64,000 nt of DNA from Clostridia bacterium (GTDB taxonomy: Bacteria > Bacillota > Clostridia > Oscillospirales > CAG-272). The position numbers were made by a program, and so were the translations under genes. Positions within the stretch are counted from its first letter, which is position 1. The number at the start of each line of letters is the position of its first letter. The DNA is taken from positions 1-64,000 of the forward strand of contig JAFVYL010000013.1 in the NCBI GenBank assembly GCA_017508665.1, in the 5' to 3' direction. The notes beneath the pieces were generated by a model. It was given only the letters and a program-made list of their open reading frames with translations. It did not search any database and was not told the origin of the DNA. This document shows, piece by piece, positions 31,892 through 39,765 of this stretch.

Positions 31892-32599
31892 ATGCTTGCA
31901 ATTTATAAGAGAGAGCTCCGCGGCTATTTCGTCGGAGTTATAGGATACGTCTTCCTCGTTATTTACCTTGCTATGGCAGGTATACTCTTCAGCTATACCA
32001 CAATGTTCTCCATGTCGGCTAACGTGACCTCTTATTTCACGCTCATGCTGATATTCTCCGCTATCGTGCTTCCTCTTCTTACAATGAAATCCTTCAGTGA
32101 AGAAAGAAAGACAAAGACAGAGCAGCTTATTCTCACCGCACCCATATCGCTCCCCGCGATGGTGTTCGGCAAGTTCCTCGCGTCCTATACCGTTTTCGGC
32201 TCTGCGACTCTTCTCACCTCTTTGTATTTCCTCTTCCTTGTTCCTTACGCTAAGCTTCAGTTTGCCATTCTCTTTGGCAACCTCGTGGCTCTTATGCTTG
32301 TAGGAATGGTATTTATTTCAATAGGACTTTTCGTTTCCGCTCTTACCGAGAATCAGCTCTCCGCTGCTATCGGTACTATCGCGATAATTCTCGGCTTCCT
32401 CGGTATAGGTCTTATCAATACGCTTATACCCACCAAGTACGCTATCAGATTCGTATTCAGCGCTCTGTCCATCTTCACCAGATTCCAGAGCTACGTTAAC
32501 GGATACTTCGAGATTGCTTCCGTCATCTATTACCTCTCGGTAAGCGCAATATTCCTTTGGCTCACCATCAGAGTATACGACCGCCGCAGATTCGGTTGA
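31892..32599 (+). CDS. ABC transporter permease (GldF-type, ABC-2 family)
   Basis: A 235-residue permease with about six transmembrane helices. It begins LAIYKRELRGYFVGVIGYVF and has the MKSFSEERKTKTEQLILTAP cytoplasmic loop typical of ABC-2 permeases of the GldF group. It follows the ATPase by 11 bp and precedes the first GldG-like gene by 16 bp. In Bacteroidota GldA-GldF-GldG form a complex needed for gliding; Clostridia have no gliding machinery of that kind, so the role here must differ. Confidence 0.88.
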   Translation: MLAIYKRELRGYFVGVIGYVFLVIYLAMAGILFSYTTMFSMSANVTSYFTLMLIFSAIVLPLLTMKSFSEERKTKTEQLILTAPISLPAMVFGKFLASYTVFGSATLLTSLYFLFLVPYAKLQFAILFGNLVALMLVGMVFISIGLFVSALTENQLSAAIGTIAIILGFLGIGLINTLIPTKYAIRFVFSALSIFTRFQSYVNGYFEIASVIYYLSVSAIFLWLTIRVYDRRRFG

Positions 32600-32615
32600 T
32601 TGGAGTGTCTGACGT

Positions 32616-34304
32616 ATGAAAGAATTCCTTAAAAAGCTCGGGCGCAGTGTGACGGGCAGACGCGGTATCGGCGGCACTATGACCGTGGTTATCATAATCG
32701 CGGTAGTAATGCTCAACGTTATTGCCTACACCGTTACTAACGCGTTCCAACTGTACCTGTATTCTCCCAAGAGAGACGATCTCTCCATCTCGGGCAACAC
32801 AGACGCTCTCTTTGAGGATGCGATCCTTACGGGCAAAAAGGTGACGATCACCTTCTGTTACACCGAAGAAAAGCTCAAGACTCACGGCACGGGCAGCTAC
32901 GTTCTGCAGACGGCACGCGAGTTTGAGAAGAGATATCCCGATTTTATCAACTTAAGATTTGTAAATCTTCTTACCAAGAGATATGACGACGAGGAGGCTA
33001 AGTTTGCCAACCTCGATATCTACTGCGACGTCGTTTGTCAGAACGACACAAATCCCGACGAGAATATAGTTGATACCTGCGGCAACGTTATGCGTTATGC
33101 CGACGTCGGATACAATGAGGCACAAGAGCCTATATGTACCAAGTGCAAGGGAAAGCTTGACCTCAACAATTGGACCGTGCGCAATTTCGCGCAGAATTCC
33201 ATAATATTTGAGACGGGTAAGTTTGGCGAATCCTCGTTCAGCTACCGTGTTCTTACAGACCGCTCGACCTCGTCGGGATTCGTAGACTTCTACACCCTTG
33301 ACGCCGCAGGCAACGTAGTTGCTTATAACGGTGAAGAGGTTATGGCGGCTATGATCTCATGGATACTCCAGAAGGAGCATCCCGTCGCTTACTTCACACA
33401 GAACCACGGAGAGACCGCGGATATAGCTTTCAGCAATCTGCTTACCTGCGCGGGCTACTACGTAGAGGTTATAAATCTCAGAAAGCAGAGCGTTCCCGAG
33501 GACGCGGGACTCGTTATAATCTCCAATCCCACCTCTGACTTTGACCGCTCCGAGCCCGGCTCTGATATATTCGGAGAGATAAATAAGCTCGAGGCTTATC
33601 TTGAAAACGGCGGAAAGCTTTACGTTGCTCTCGATCCTTACGTTAAGGAGCTCAAAAACCTCGAGGCTATGCTCACAAATTGGGGCATCACGGTCGCGGT
33701 AGGCAAGAGTGACGATGACGTAATTTTGAGAGAGATCGTGCGTGACAACACCAACGCTATCACTCCCGACGGATACACCTTCGTTGCCACTCATGCGGAC
33801 AACGGTGTTGCAAACAGTATTCGCGATAAGGTGACCGAATACGGTGACGGTGAGAGTGTGCTTGTGAGCGCAGTAGCAAGACTTAAGCTCGATGAATCCA
33901 AGGGGGCAAAGCCCTTGCTTATCTCGGGCAAATCCTCGTCTACGCATATAGGCGACCGCAGAGAGGATAACAGCGGCAGCTATGCCGTATCCGCTTACTC
34001 TGTAAGAGAGGAAAAATCGGGCAAGACGTCTACCGTGTTCGTTATTCCCACGGCTTATATCACGGCTACCGACGCATTCCTTTCCGAAAACTACTCCAAC
34101 AAGGACTTCCTCTATTCCACCTTGGAGGTGCTCTTTGGCTCGTGCCGTGCACCCAGAGGATGCAATCAGATCAATTATACCGGACAAAGACTTGAAAATC
34201 TCACCATGGGCAGAGCAAGACTTTACACGGCTATCATACTTATGCTTCCTACCGCTATCGCGGCAGTGGGTATAATCACTATTATAAGGAGAAAGAACAG
34301 ATAA
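32616..34304 (+). CDS. GldG-family ABC-associated protein, first copy, with Cys cluster
   Basis: A 562-residue protein of the GldG / ABC-type uncharacterised auxiliary family. One N-terminal helix (about 22-44) and one C-terminal helix (about 535-557) bracket a large extracytoplasmic domain with the mixed alpha/beta pattern of that family (HPVAYFTQNHGE, LVIISNPTSDFD, KLYVALDPYVKEL). It carries a cysteine-rich insertion (about residues 135-190, including CDVVC and CTKCKG) that could bind a metal and is missing from the second copy. It is 16 bp after the permease gene and 3 bp before the second copy. Exact function is unknown. Confidence 0.82.
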   Translation: MKEFLKKLGRSVTGRRGIGGTMTVVIIIAVVMLNVIAYTVTNAFQLYLYSPKRDDLSISGNTDALFEDAILTGKKVTITFCYTEEKLKTHGTGSYVLQTAREFEKRYPDFINLRFVNLLTKRYDDEEAKFANLDIYCDVVCQNDTNPDENIVDTCGNVMRYADVGYNEAQEPICTKCKGKLDLNNWTVRNFAQNSIIFETGKFGESSFSYRVLTDRSTSSGFVDFYTLDAAGNVVAYNGEEVMAAMISWILQKEHPVAYFTQNHGETADIAFSNLLTCAGYYVEVINLRKQSVPEDAGLVIISNPTSDFDRSEPGSDIFGEINKLEAYLENGGKLYVALDPYVKELKNLEAMLTNWGITVAVGKSDDDVILREIVRDNTNAITPDGYTFVATHADNGVANSIRDKVTEYGDGESVLVSAVARLKLDESKGAKPLLISGKSSSTHIGDRREDNSGSYAVSAYSVREEKSGKTSTVFVIPTAYITATDAFLSENYSNKDFLYSTLEVLFGSCRAPRGCNQINYTGQRLENLTMGRARLYTAIILMLPTAIAAVGIITIIRRKNR

Positions 34305-34307
34305 CCG

Positions 34308-35972
34308 ATGAAAAAATCGCTATTCAAGGGTAAAAGCACCCGAACAAAAATATATACTGTTATCTCGATAGTCGGTATCGTACTACTCCTTGGGCTCAAT
34401 CTGCTCCTGACATACGTCGGCGGTAATAATCTTCTTATGATAGACCTGACGTACGAGGGATTCTACACCTTGAGCGATAAAATGCTTGAGACGTGTCACG
34501 AACTATTCGACCAAAAGGAAGGCGAAGCCAAGAAGGAGATCACCGTCACCTTCTGCGCCGATCCCGATTATCTCACAGCAAACGATGCTATGCGCGCCAC
34601 CTATTTTATGGCGCTCTCAATGCAGAAAAAGTTTGATAACGTGAAGGTTAAGACGGTCAACGTAGGCGTTGATCCTATGGCTGTCGCTATGTACAAGACA
34701 ACATCAAGAGACTCTATATCCTCCAATGACGTTATTTTCTCTTACGGAGGAAAATACAGAATCGTGGATGCCTCCACCTTCTGGACTAAGGACAACTTCT
34801 CCTACAACGGTGAATACAGAGTCGCATCCATTCTTGCTTCTCTTACGGCTATTGAAAAGCCTGTAGCGTATTTTGTAACCAATTACGGCGCGGAATATTA
34901 CGATCCGGCAAATCCCGATTCCGAAAACAGCATCAATCTCTCGAGCTTTGCCGATCTTATTACCGAGCGCGGACTTGAGATACGCACGCTCGATCTTTCT
35001 AAGGTTGAGAGTATCCCGGACGATTGCGCGCTCCTCATAATCAACAATCCGACAAAGGACTTTAAGACGGATGAGAGCACTCTCAACTCCTTCTATCACG
35101 TGTCCGACCTTGACAAGATAGACAAATATCTTGTAGGTGAGTTTGGCGCGGTGATGTTCAATAAGGCGTATAACGTGGAGCTCCCCGAATTTGAAAACTT
35201 CTGCAAGGAGTGGGGAATCTCCTTTGGCAACGCGCTTGTTACCGACAGAGATAACGCTCTTTACACGAGCATCAACGGCACGGTAGACGACACCCTCTTT
35301 GCAGCTACCTACGATGCTGACGAGGCCAATTTCGGCCCGGCATATTACGGCTCGTACTCGCATCTGCAGTCCGCTCCGAAGATGGTATTTTCCAACACGG
35401 GTTACGTCTACTGCTCTATGGATATGAGTGAATCCATGGTAGAGTCAGGTAACCATGAGGGATCGAAGAATTATGCCGCGTTTATCGGCACGTCTGCCGG
35501 CGCGTACCATCTCAACAAGGACGGCTCGGGAGCTGAGGGCGTAAAAACCCTTGTTGCCGCGAGTGTAAGAACAGATCTTAACTCCGAGACCTCGGAGAAG
35601 ACCTCCTCTTACTTCTTCTGCTCCAACAGCGAGGACTTCTTCTCGAACGAGATCATCGGCAACGCATCATACTCAAACTATGACGTTTTGGCGTCGGTGA
35701 TCAGCAATATCACAAGAACAGACAGATTCGCCAGCATTGATCTTGGCGGCTTCTCCTATAACTCTACGAGCTTTGGCGGAAAGCAGACGCTCAGCACGGA
35801 GCTCTCACCTTCTCCCAGCAAGATCTATACATGGGATGCCTCCGACGTTATCAAGAATAACAAAGGACTCGGCAGAGGTGCTATAGTTGTATATACGATT
35901 CTCGTTATGGTTGCACCCGTGGCGGTTTTAACGCTCGGCATCATAATGTTTATCAAGCGCAAATTCTTATAA
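34308..35972 (+). CDS. GldG-family ABC-associated protein, second copy
   Basis: A 554-residue paralogue of the preceding protein with the same plan: N-terminal helix (about 14-36), large extracytoplasmic domain, C-terminal helix (about 525-548). Shared segments include KPVAYFVTNYGAEYY and CALLIINNPTKDF, matching AYFTQNHGE and LVIISNPTSDF of the first copy. It lacks the cysteine insertion. It starts 3 bp after the first copy without a close Shine-Dalgarno, so translational coupling is likely. Tandem GldG genes suggest a hetero-oligomer. Confidence 0.82.
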   Translation: MKKSLFKGKSTRTKIYTVISIVGIVLLLGLNLLLTYVGGNNLLMIDLTYEGFYTLSDKMLETCHELFDQKEGEAKKEITVTFCADPDYLTANDAMRATYFMALSMQKKFDNVKVKTVNVGVDPMAVAMYKTTSRDSISSNDVIFSYGGKYRIVDASTFWTKDNFSYNGEYRVASILASLTAIEKPVAYFVTNYGAEYYDPANPDSENSINLSSFADLITERGLEIRTLDLSKVESIPDDCALLIINNPTKDFKTDESTLNSFYHVSDLDKIDKYLVGEFGAVMFNKAYNVELPEFENFCKEWGISFGNALVTDRDNALYTSINGTVDDTLFAATYDADEANFGPAYYGSYSHLQSAPKMVFSNTGYVYCSMDMSESMVESGNHEGSKNYAAFIGTSAGAYHLNKDGSGAEGVKTLVAASVRTDLNSETSEKTSSYFFCSNSEDFFSNEIIGNASYSNYDVLASVISNITRTDRFASIDLGGFSYNSTSFGGKQTLSTELSPSPSKIYTWDASDVIKNNKGLGRGAIVVYTILVMVAPVAVLTLGIIMFIKRKFL

Positions 35973-35982
35973 GGAGGCAGGC

Positions 35983-38913
35983 GTGAAAACAGTAAACAAA
36001 AGACTAAATAAAGCGCAGATCGCTACTATCTGTCTCCTGATAATATCCATCGTACTCACGGCAACCTATTTTGTTATATCAGGTATTGCCAAGAAGCGTG
36101 CCGCGGACAAGGCGAGTGCCGCGACTCCTCCCGCACAGCTCAACATCAAGACAGAGCTCGGTGAGTCGTCCTATCTCAACGTACCGATAGCTTATCCGCG
36201 TATTGATGAATCTCAGATGATACTCATAGAGATCACCAAAAACGGTGAGGGCTATGGCGTGTCGAGATATCCCGACGATAACAGCAGCTTCGTATTCCAC
36301 ACCTTCAAGGACGGAGACGAGAACAGATATCCCTTCCTGCCTCCTATTTCAAGCATCGAGGGTGATTTCAATTACGAAACCCTTTATGCTGTAGAGCAGA
36401 ACGGACTCGGCAGAATTCTCACCCGTCTCTGTTCGGCTCTCGGCACTCCCTACTTTACCGAGAGAATAGAGCTTCCCGAGAAGGGAACGGATCAGTATAA
36501 CGCTATGCTCAAGGAGTACGGGCTTACTAAGAGCGAGAGCACTCAGATCGCCTTCGCATATGGCGACAGAGATTCCGACAAAAAAATAATTGAAGGCACC
36601 AAGGACAGCTGTGTAATTACCGTCGGAGGTAAGGCGGTTTCGGGCTCCGGATACTACTTTATGGTAAGTGACGGAAAGCATGACAGAAACTGCGTATACT
36701 ACACAGCAAGTGAATATTTCACCTATGCGCTCGGCGGCTTTGAGAGCTTTGTAAACGGCAGACTCGTCGCAGAGGGCCTCTCGAACGATAAGGGCTTCAG
36801 CCCCTATCTCACCACAGACTTCAAGTCCTGGACGGGCACTCTCTTTGATGAGGAAGGAAAGGACGCGGTAGACGGTAATAAAAATCCCACGGTAGTTGTT
36901 ATCGGCGATGCCTACAGCACCAATCAGCTGCCGGCTGATAAGGCCGACGGATATTTCGGTTACGATATCGATAAGGATGCCGTGCTTACCTTTGATCTCG
37001 AGGCTCTGAAGGAGCACCCCGAGTATGAGAAAATAAAGCACGTGCTGAATGGAAAGCTTGTCGGAGACCAGCAGGAGAAAATAATTCTGACACTCCTCGG
37101 AGGACTCCACGGAACGAGCAGCAAGTACGTTAACTTCACCGAGAGCACCTACACCTACACTATATCCAAGATAGAAGCGGTAGTGACCTCTCAGGGTGAC
37201 GTGACCGGCGGTGTTACCGATGCTTCTCACAAGCAGTTTAAGGTCACTTACACGTACACGGGTGGGGGCAAACAGTCCTATCACGACTGCCACGCGGTCA
37301 TAGATATCAGAAAGCTCTCAAGCGAGGACCAGGGCAAATTCCTCTCGCTCCCCATAGGCGAGGAGCTTGCCTCTCCCATCGTGATCACGGTTAATTACAC
37401 CACGGAAAACGCGCTCAATTCAAACGAAAAGTATTATCTTCATAAGGTATACGCCGTGTTTGACGAAAAGGGCGCTACCACGGACGTGATAACCGAAAAT
37501 TCCTATATCAACTACGCTTACTTCGTTTCGGTTGACGACAGCATCAAGCTTGCCGATCTTGAAAAGAAGGATATCAAGACGGATATAGTCAGACTCTGCG
37601 ATATTAAGAAGGATGATCCTCTCTATCCTATGGTCGGCCTTCTTCTTGACAAAGAGGCTGAAGATTTCAGCAAGATAGAAAATGAAGTGATCTACAACAC
37701 GGACTACTTCTATGAATATATGAAGGAGTTCTCCTGCTACGAGATAACCGATATCGAGTATTTCATAGAGAATGAGATAATCGTATCCTTTGAATTTGTA
37801 AACGCATCCGAGAGAGACCCCTTCTACGGTGACATCTTCTACAAGAACACTCTTGAAAACGAGTACGCTATGTACGGTCTTAATGCGGGAACGTGTGAAA
37901 AGGCGGTCGAGCTTCTCGGCGGTGTCGGTGCACAGGGCAGCAACTCCTCCGGACTCACCGGACAGACAGTTGCGGTAGGCCTTACCCCCGAGAATATGTA
38001 CAAATACGGGCTGTTCGCTCACAGAGTGTACTTTGAGATGCCTCGCGGACTTTACGACAAGACCGAGATGGATTCTCCCGAGACCACCGACGATCTCAGT
38101 GACTTCGGCTGGCTCAGATCGATAGGCTTCACTCTCTATATCAGTGACGTTAATTACGACGAAAACGGCAACAAGTTCAGATATATCGGCTCCGATATGT
38201 ACGATATCATAGCTAAGGTCTACTCGAGCGACTTCGATTTCGTAGAATACGGCTTCGTTGAGTTCTGGGCAAGACGAAATATGGTTATGATGGACGTCAA
38301 GAAGCTTCAGGAATTGAAGCTCGAATTAAACATGGATGATCTTCACGGCGAGTACACCTTTGACGTGACGTACACCTTGAACGAAAGCACAAAGGAAACG
38401 TATCAGGACGTTATCGCATCGGTTGGTGCCGGATCGTTCGAAACAGAGCTCTCAAAGCTTCTTAACAGCGAGGGCTACGGCTCTATCAGCCTCTCGAAGC
38501 TTTACAATAATACCATGGGCTCTCTTTACTACCCCGGAAGTAACAAGACCTACGGCGCAGCCTACTTCAACAGCGTATACCATACGCTTCAGCTCACCGC
38601 ATATCTTGATTGCTTCGAAGAGGGTGAGGTGAAGAGACCCGGCGAGGCAGGATTCAACAGTCCCAAGATCATGAGCATGCGACTTAAGGTTGAGGGAGCT
38701 GATTATTACTACACCTACGACTACTACAGAGTAGATGCGCGCCGTGTAATGGTTGCGCTTTACAGAACGGATGCGGACGGTAACAAGAACACCGAGCTTG
38801 GCGAGGTTTCCGACTTCTATATTACCTGGGGCGCATTCCAGAAGCTGGTTAACAATTATATCACTCTCCTTAACGGTCAGCCTATCGACAAGAGCATAGG
38901 CTATACTGATTAA
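35983..38913 (+). CDS. Large membrane-anchored DUF4340-like protein of the ABC/GldG cassette
   Basis: A 976-residue protein with one N-terminal membrane anchor (about 12-33) and a very long extracytoplasmic region. Segments such as LTRLCSALGTPYFTERIEL, KEYGLTKSESTQIAFAYGD and GSGYYFMVSDGKHDRNCVYY look like DUF4340 repeats, a domain that commonly follows GldG genes in Clostridia and other phyla. It is longer than ordinary single-domain members, so more than one domain copy is likely. The start is GTG with AAGGAGG 6 nt upstream, 10 bp after the second GldG gene. Likely partner of the ABC complex; biochemical role unknown. Confidence 0.75.
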   Translation: MKTVNKRLNKAQIATICLLIISIVLTATYFVISGIAKKRAADKASAATPPAQLNIKTELGESSYLNVPIAYPRIDESQMILIEITKNGEGYGVSRYPDDNSSFVFHTFKDGDENRYPFLPPISSIEGDFNYETLYAVEQNGLGRILTRLCSALGTPYFTERIELPEKGTDQYNAMLKEYGLTKSESTQIAFAYGDRDSDKKIIEGTKDSCVITVGGKAVSGSGYYFMVSDGKHDRNCVYYTASEYFTYALGGFESFVNGRLVAEGLSNDKGFSPYLTTDFKSWTGTLFDEEGKDAVDGNKNPTVVVIGDAYSTNQLPADKADGYFGYDIDKDAVLTFDLEALKEHPEYEKIKHVLNGKLVGDQQEKIILTLLGGLHGTSSKYVNFTESTYTYTISKIEAVVTSQGDVTGGVTDASHKQFKVTYTYTGGGKQSYHDCHAVIDIRKLSSEDQGKFLSLPIGEELASPIVITVNYTTENALNSNEKYYLHKVYAVFDEKGATTDVITENSYINYAYFVSVDDSIKLADLEKKDIKTDIVRLCDIKKDDPLYPMVGLLLDKEAEDFSKIENEVIYNTDYFYEYMKEFSCYEITDIEYFIENEIIVSFEFVNASERDPFYGDIFYKNTLENEYAMYGLNAGTCEKAVELLGGVGAQGSNSSGLTGQTVAVGLTPENMYKYGLFAHRVYFEMPRGLYDKTEMDSPETTDDLSDFGWLRSIGFTLYISDVNYDENGNKFRYIGSDMYDIIAKVYSSDFDFVEYGFVEFWARRNMVMMDVKKLQELKLELNMDDLHGEYTFDVTYTLNESTKETYQDVIASVGAGSFETELSKLLNSEGYGSISLSKLYNNTMGSLYYPGSNKTYGAAYFNSVYHTLQLTAYLDCFEEGEVKRPGEAGFNSPKIMSMRLKVEGADYYYTYDYYRVDARRVMVALYRTDADGNKNTELGEVSDFYITWGAFQKLVNNYITLLNGQPIDKSIGYTD

Positions 38914-39080
38914 GGCATCTTCCCGAGGGCGCGAGTGCGGTGATCAAACCGAAAAAACCTTTAAAGGAGCGCAAAAAAGCTCTTTTGACGGTCACCCGAG
39001 TGCTAAAATGCACAAAAAAACGCCCTCAGGACAGCTTATAATGGAAATATAATAAAAAAATATTATTTTTTCAAAAAATG
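38914..39080 (+). other. Non-coding spacer with potential structured RNA
   Basis: Between the ABC cassette and the lipoprotein promoter. GAGGGCG (38926-38932) can pair with CGCCCTC (39021-39027), closing a roughly 100-nt region that itself contains GAGC/GCTC followed by TTTT. I could not match it to a riboswitch class. No ORF with a ribosome-binding site is visible. Confidence 0.35.
38963..38986 (+). terminator. Possible terminator of the ABC/GldG operon
   Basis: AAAGGAGC (38963-38970) with GCTCTTTT (38979-38986); short stem followed by only four Ts. Confidence 0.4.
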
Positions 39081-39110
39081 TTTGCATTTTAAGAAATTAT
39101 ATGGTATAAT
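39081..39110 (+). promoter_or_regulatory. Promoter for the trigger-factor-like lipoprotein gene
   Basis: TTTGCA (39081-39086), an 18-bp spacer and TATAAT (39105-39110) with an ATGG-TATAAT extended -10, as also seen before the ABC cassette. A GTACC/GGTAC hairpin lies in the roughly 110-nt leader. Confidence 0.65.
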
Positions 39111-39225
39111 GTTATGGCTTGAAATTTACCTTTGTGAAATATCATCGGTAATACGGTCTACGTACCCTTTGGAACGGTACTCAAACAAGTTCTAAAAAAT
39201 AAATTTATATAGAGGAAACAAGACG

Positions 39226-39765
39226 ATGAAAAAGAGAATTATCAGTTTAATTCTTGTCGTAGCTACCTTGGTTCTCACTCTTACCGGTTGTGCTTTCAAC
39301 TATGCTAAGCGTGATCTCTCCAAGTACGCTACTCTGAACAGTGCAGACGTTAAGAACGCTTTGCTTAACCTTTCTATCAAGGACGGCACCTTCGGTACTG
39401 ATCCCGTAAAGAGAGAAGAGCAGGTTAAGGACGCGGTTCTTAAGGCTCTCCTTAGTGCAGACACCACCAAAAAGCTTATAGGCAGTGTAGGCACAAACGA
39501 TCAGTTTGCATACTGCTATTTCGCAGTAGACGCTGACGGTAACGTATTCTATTCCGGAAACATGGATGCTTCCAAGCCTACCGTGTTCCAGCTTGGTCTT
39601 ACCGGCATCACCGGTCTTAACGAGAAGGTTGCTGAGAAGATCGTTACTATCTCCAACATCAAGGATTACATCTACAGCACAAAGTCCGCTAACACCGTTG
39701 CGGCAGGCGACGTTGTATCCGTTACCTATCTCGTAGAGTGGACAAGGATGCTGACGGCACAGTAG
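39226..39765 (+). CDS. Envelope lipoprotein, 5' part of a frameshifted gene
   Basis: A 179-residue reading frame beginning with a lipoprotein signal (hydrophobic stretch then LTGC, Cys22). It is followed by a DLSKYA motif shared with the protein at 42133-43785 (DLSKYL) and a GDVVSVTYLVE segment like [10 protein letters not shown] of that protein. After GTA-GAG at 39733-39738 the frame runs into nine unrelated codons and a stop at 39763. The adjoining frame continues from the same point with VDKDADGTVENEERESVTAQ, so a one-base deletion (GAGGTG to GAGTG) is the simplest explanation. AGAGGAAACAAGACG precedes the ATG. Intact, the product would be about 793 residues. Confidence 0.7.
   Translation: MKKRIISLILVVATLVLTLTGCAFNYAKRDLSKYATLNSADVKNALLNLSIKDGTFGTDPVKREEQVKDAVLKALLSADTTKKLIGSVGTNDQFAYCYFAVDADGNVFYSGNMDASKPTVFQLGLTGITGLNEKVAEKIVTISNIKDYIYSTKSANTVAAGDVVSVTYLVEWTRMLTAQ

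Noticed and set aside
39730-39745. Programmed minus-one ribosomal frameshift
   Set aside because: No X-XXY-YYZ slippery site at the junction and no obvious downstream pseudoknot; a one-base deletion explains the data better.
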